NCBI GenBank assembly: GCA_017354595.1
Contig: JAFMQQ010000135.1
Location: 1-7,566 of the forward strand
Source: Micromonosporaceae bacterium
GTDB lineage: Bacteria; Actinomycetota; Actinomycetes; Mycobacteriales; Micromonosporaceae
Length of the DNA stretch: 7,566 bases
Direction of reading: 5' to 3'
Position 1 is the stretch's first letter, and the number at the start of each line of letters is the position of its first letter. Made by a program: the position numbers and the translations under genes. A model generated the notes under the pieces. It made no database searches and was not told the origin of the DNA. It saw only the letters and a program-made list of their open reading frames with translations. Below, piece by piece: positions 5,532-7,566 of the stretch.

Positions 5532-6903
5532 CTACCGCCGGCGGCGAGGCGGCCCGGGTCCGGTGGATCCGGGCCGCCTCCTTCCGCCACCAGTGCTGGC
5601 CCGCCTCGGGCAGCGTGTCGATCGGGTCGTAGTACGGGTACCGCCGGTCGAGCGCGTCGCCGTCATCGCGTTCCAGCCAGGTGCGGTAGTTCTTGGTCCA
5701 GTACGAGATCCCGCGTTCGCGGTCGTACTCGGCGACCATGTGTACCCAGCGCTTGCCGACGTACGGCACGTCGCAGACGATGCGCGGGGTGGCGTACCCG
5801 GGCAGGTATCCCATCATCTCGTGCTGCAACCGCTGTGCCGTGGCCACCGGCGTGCGCCAGTGCTCGGCGGCCGGGATCATGTCGCAGAGGTAGAAGTAGT
5901 ACGGCAGGATGCCGGCCTCATCCTGCAGCGCGAAGCACAGGTCGAGCAGGTCGGCCGAGCTCGCGTTGACACCGCGCAGCAGCACGCCCTGGTTGCGTAC
6001 GTCGCGTACGCCGGCCTCGAGCGCGGTACGCGCGGCGCGGGCGACCAGCGGGGTGACCGAGTTGGCGTGGTTGATGTGGGTGTGGATGGCGAGGTTGACG
6101 CCGCGCCGGGCGGCGGTCTGCGCGACCCGGCCGAGACCCTCTACGACATCGGGAGCCAGCCAGTGCTGCGGCAGGCCCATCAGCGCCTTGGTGGCCAGCC
6201 GGATGTCCCGGATGGTGTCGATGGCCAGCAGCCGGGCCAGGAAGTCTTCCAGGTGCCGCCAGGGGATGTTCGCCACGTCGCCGCCGGAGACGACCACGTC
6301 CCGCACTTCGGGGTGGCGGTGCAGGTACCCGATGATGGCGTCGTACCGGTCGGCCGGGCGTAGCTCCAGCCGGGTCTTGTCCACTGTGGAGGTGGAGTTG
6401 CCGACCAGGTCCATCCGGGTGCAGTGGCCGCAGTACTGCGGGCAGGTGGCGAGCAGCTCGGCGAGGACCTTGGTGGGGTACCGGTGGGTGAGCCCTTCGG
6501 CGACCCACATGTCGTGCTCGTGCAACGAGTCCCGGGTGGCGTACGGGTGGCTGGGCCAGTCGGGGTGCCGGTCGGAGGCGACCGGCAGCATGTACCGGCG
6601 CACCGGGTCGGCGTACAGGCTGTCAGTGTCCGGTGTGGACAGTGGCACCATCGTGTTGAGCATCTGCGGCGGTACGAGCATCGACATGGTGGCGGTGGTC
6701 TGCTGGTCGGCCACCAGGTCGGCGTAGAACCGGTCATCCACCAGCTCACCGAGCAACTCGCGCAGCTGGCGCACGTTCTTGACGCAGTGCGCCCGTTGCC
6801 ACTGCGCCGACTCCCACTGCTGGCGGGTCACGCCGCGCCATCCGGGCAACCGGGTCCAGTCCGGCTCGATCAGGGGACGGCGCTGGTATTCGTACGGCTG
6901 CAT
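5509..6903 (-). CDS. kamA: Lysine 2,3-aminomutase-like radical SAM/PLP enzyme
   Basis: The 464-residue protein belongs to the KamA family, which uses S-adenosylmethionine, a [4Fe-4S] cluster and pyridoxal phosphate to convert L-lysine to beta-lysine. The radical SAM motif CPQYCGHC (C154, C158, C161) is followed by R163, in the place of the carboxylate-binding Arg of the clostridial enzyme. VSGGD (205-209) contacts SAM. D341 (YLCDMIPAAEHWR) and D378 (CDVPYVGKRW) occupy the positions of the two Asp residues that hold the lysine side-chain amine. K384 is the likely PLP lysine, but in PYVGK rather than the classic PGGGGK. No cysteines follow C377, so the C-terminal zinc site of the clostridial enzyme is absent. 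Substrate could be lysine or a related amino acid. The ATG at 6903 has no Shine-Dalgarno sequence but a TANNNT box 6 bases upstream. It is divergent from the diaminohexanoate dehydrogenase gene. Confidence 0.85.
   Translation of the reverse strand: MQPYEYQRRPLIEPDWTRLPGWRGVTRQQWESAQWQRAHCVKNVRQLRELLGELVDDRFYADLVADQQTTATMSMLVPPQMLNTMVPLSTPDTDSLYADPVRRYMLPVASDRHPDWPSHPYATRDSLHEHDMWVAEGLTHRYPTKVLAELLATCPQYCGHCTRMDLVGNSTSTVDKTRLELRPADRYDAIIGYLHRHPEVRDVVVSGGDVANIPWRHLEDFLARLLAIDTIRDIRLATKALMGLPQHWLAPDVVEGLGRVAQTAARRGVNLAIHTHINHANSVTPLVARAARTALEAGVRDVRNQGVLLRGVNASSADLLDLCFALQDEAGILPYYFYLCDMIPAAEHWRTPVATAQRLQHEMMGYLPGYATPRIVCDVPYVGKRWVHMVAEYDRERGISYWTKNYRTWLERDDGDALDRRYPYYDPIDTLPEAGQHWWRKEAARIHRTRAASPPAVATGSAAA
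5546..5580 (+). terminator. Strong hairpin, terminator of the small protein gene, inside the 3' coding end of kamA
   Basis: Bases 5546-5561 pair with 5565-5580 around a 3-base loop (GGT), a 16-pair stem. The outer 12 pairs are perfect (GAGGCGGCCCGG with CCGGGCCGCCTC). One pair, 5558 with 5568, is G-U in the plus-strand transcript and would be C-A on the minus strand, so the fold favours the plus transcript. It starts 15 bases after the stop at 5531. No T-run follows, as is common for actinobacterial terminators. The same bases encode about residues 442-453 of the opposing aminomutase. Confidence 0.6.
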
Positions 6904-6909
6904 GTGGAG

Positions 6910-6915
6910 AATCTA
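6910..6915 (-). promoter_or_regulatory. -10 box (TAGATT) of a probable leaderless kamA transcript
   Basis: On the minus strand TAGATT fits TANNNT and is followed by six bases (CTCCAC) and then the ATG at 6903, so the transcript would begin at the start codon. No ribosome binding site lies in between. A TTCGGA 18 bases upstream is a poor -35 candidate. Confidence 0.45.
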
Positions 6916-6927
6916 TCGCACAACGGC

Positions 6928-6964
6928 TAGTCTTCCGAAAGTCCTCCTGTTTCAGATGGAGATA
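6928..6964 (+). promoter_or_regulatory. Possible -10 box and ribosome binding site of kdd
   Basis: TAGTCT (6928-6933) fits the TANNNT pattern and would give a leader of about 30 bases. GGAGATA (6958-6964) provides a ribosome binding site, with GGAG ending 8 bases before the ATG at 6970. Its expected -35 region overlaps the -10 of the divergent aminomutase gene, so the two promoters probably share a control region. Confidence 0.4.
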
Positions 6965-6969
6965 ACGAG

Positions 6970-7566
6970 ATGACTTCGCCTGTTGGCCTGCACCGGGTGG
7001 TCCACCCGGCCGGTGTGCTGCCGCAGGCCGCATGGCGGCTCGATCCGCGGCCGGAGATCGGCGCCGACGAGGTACGCATCGCGGTGCAGCGGCTGAACCT
7101 GGACGCGGCGAGCCTGCGCCAGCTGCTGTCCAAGCACGAGGGGGACGGGGCGGCGGTACGGGCCGAGGTGCTGGAGATCATCACCAGTCGGGGCAAGATG
7201 CACAACCCGGTGACCGGCTCCGGTGGCATGCTCATCGGTACCGTCGAGGAGGTCGGTCCGGCCTCGCCGCTTTCGCTCAAGCCGGGCGACCGGGTGGCCA
7301 CCCTGGTGTCGCTGACACTGACGCCGCTCGCGGTCACCGACGGGCTCGCCGGCTGGGACGGCCTGGGGGAGCAGGTGCCGTGCACCGGGCACGCGATCCT
7401 GTTCGCCCGGTCGGCGGTGGCGCCGCTCCCCGACGACCTGGCGCCGGAGCTGGCGTTGGCCGTCTTCGATGTGTGCGGTGCGCCGGCGCTGACCGCCCGG
7501 GTGGTCCGCGCCGCGCCCGGCGTCGCGCCACGGGTAGCCGTGCTCGGGGCGGCGGGCAAGAGTGGC
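6970..7566 (+). CDS. kdd: L-erythro-3,5-diaminohexanoate dehydrogenase (partial, N-terminal 199 residues)
   Basis: The product oxidises L-erythro-3,5-diaminohexanoate to 5-amino-3-oxohexanoate with NAD+, a step of lysine degradation through beta-lysine. Recognition rests on the N-terminal HRVVHPAGVLPQAAW (8-22), VQRLNLDAASLRQL (39-52) and above all RGKMHNPVTGSGGMLIGTV (74-92), all hallmarks of this family. LKPGDRVATLVSL (103-115) is the GroES-like domain typical of medium-chain dehydrogenases. The nucleotide-binding fold begins at VAVLGAAGKSG (189-199), where the window ends; about 150 residues should follow. The ATG at 6970 has GGAG at 6958-6961. The divergent partner encodes lysine 2,3-aminomutase, the first enzyme of the same pathway, which supports the assignment. 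Genes for the lysine 5,6-aminomutase subunits would be expected nearby. Confidence 0.88.
   Translation, partial: MTSPVGLHRVVHPAGVLPQAAWRLDPRPEIGADEVRIAVQRLNLDAASLRQLLSKHEGDGAAVRAEVLEIITSRGKMHNPVTGSGGMLIGTVEEVGPASPLSLKPGDRVATLVSLTLTPLAVTDGLAGWDGLGEQVPCTGHAILFARSAVAPLPDDLAPELALAVFDVCGAPALTARVVRAAPGVAPRVAVLGAAGKSG

Noticed and set aside
5909..6727. Open frames on the plus strand opposite kamA
   Set aside because: They are Ser/Arg-rich shadow frames without a ribosome site; kamA motifs fix the coding strand.
6931..6944. Near-palindrome GTCTTCCGAAAGTC between kamA and kdd
   Set aside because: Only 5 of 7 positions pair, close to what chance gives, so it is not listed as an operator.
6941..6948. 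Perfect Shine-Dalgarno-like AGGAGGAC on the minus strand upstream of kamA
   Set aside because: No start codon lies 5-12 bases downstream, and it is about 38 bases from the kamA ATG, too far to serve it.

Overview
The window is very GC-rich, with G or C in most third codon positions. It has GTG as well as ATG starts, TANNNT-type -10 boxes, and a stand-alone 5'-3' exonuclease separate from DNA polymerase I. This fits a high-GC actinobacterium; gene content and protein wording suggest Micromonosporaceae or a relative, but that is an inference. All genes look chromosomal and intact. I see no insertion sequence, tRNA, rRNA or CRISPR array.

Layout. Bases 1-106 are probably the tail of a gene entering from the left. 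A roughly 195-base intergenic region with short repeats leads to a stand-alone MHYT-type membrane sensor (301-1104, +). Converging on it is a two-gene minus-strand unit, a two-domain VOC/glyoxalase-like protein (2111-2800) followed 15 bases later by a 5'-3' exonuclease (1154-2095). Across a divergent regulatory region that holds a 20-base imperfect palindrome lies an acyl-CoA dehydrogenase (2888-4045, +), then an Lrp/AsnC-family regulator (4094-4537, +). The regulator overlaps tail to tail with a histidine phosphatase (4530-5159, -). A 65-residue hydrophilic protein (5334-5531, +) overlaps tail to tail with a lysine 2,3-aminomutase-like radical SAM enzyme (5509-6903, -). Divergent from the aminomutase is the start of L-erythro-3,5-diaminohexanoate dehydrogenase (6970 to the window edge, +).

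Function. The right end is the most coherent part. Lysine 2,3-aminomutase makes beta-lysine, and 3,5-diaminohexanoate dehydrogenase acts two steps later in the lysine degradation route known best from anaerobic fermenters. The intervening lysine 5,6-aminomutase and the later cleavage enzymes are not in view and may lie beyond base 7566. The acyl-CoA dehydrogenase and the Lrp-type regulator could serve the same catabolism, but only proximity suggests it. The aminomutase has the iron-sulfur cysteines and the substrate-binding positions of the family. Its PLP-lysine loop is divergent, and it lacks the C-terminal cysteines that bind structural zinc in the clostridial enzyme.

Regulation. Three genes (acyl-CoA dehydrogenase, Lrp regulator, aminomutase) lack a convincing Shine-Dalgarno sequence. 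Each instead has a TANNNT box ending 6-7 bases before the start codon, the geometry of leaderless transcripts. The MHYT, VOC, exonuclease, small-protein and diaminohexanoate dehydrogenase genes have recognisable ribosome binding sites.
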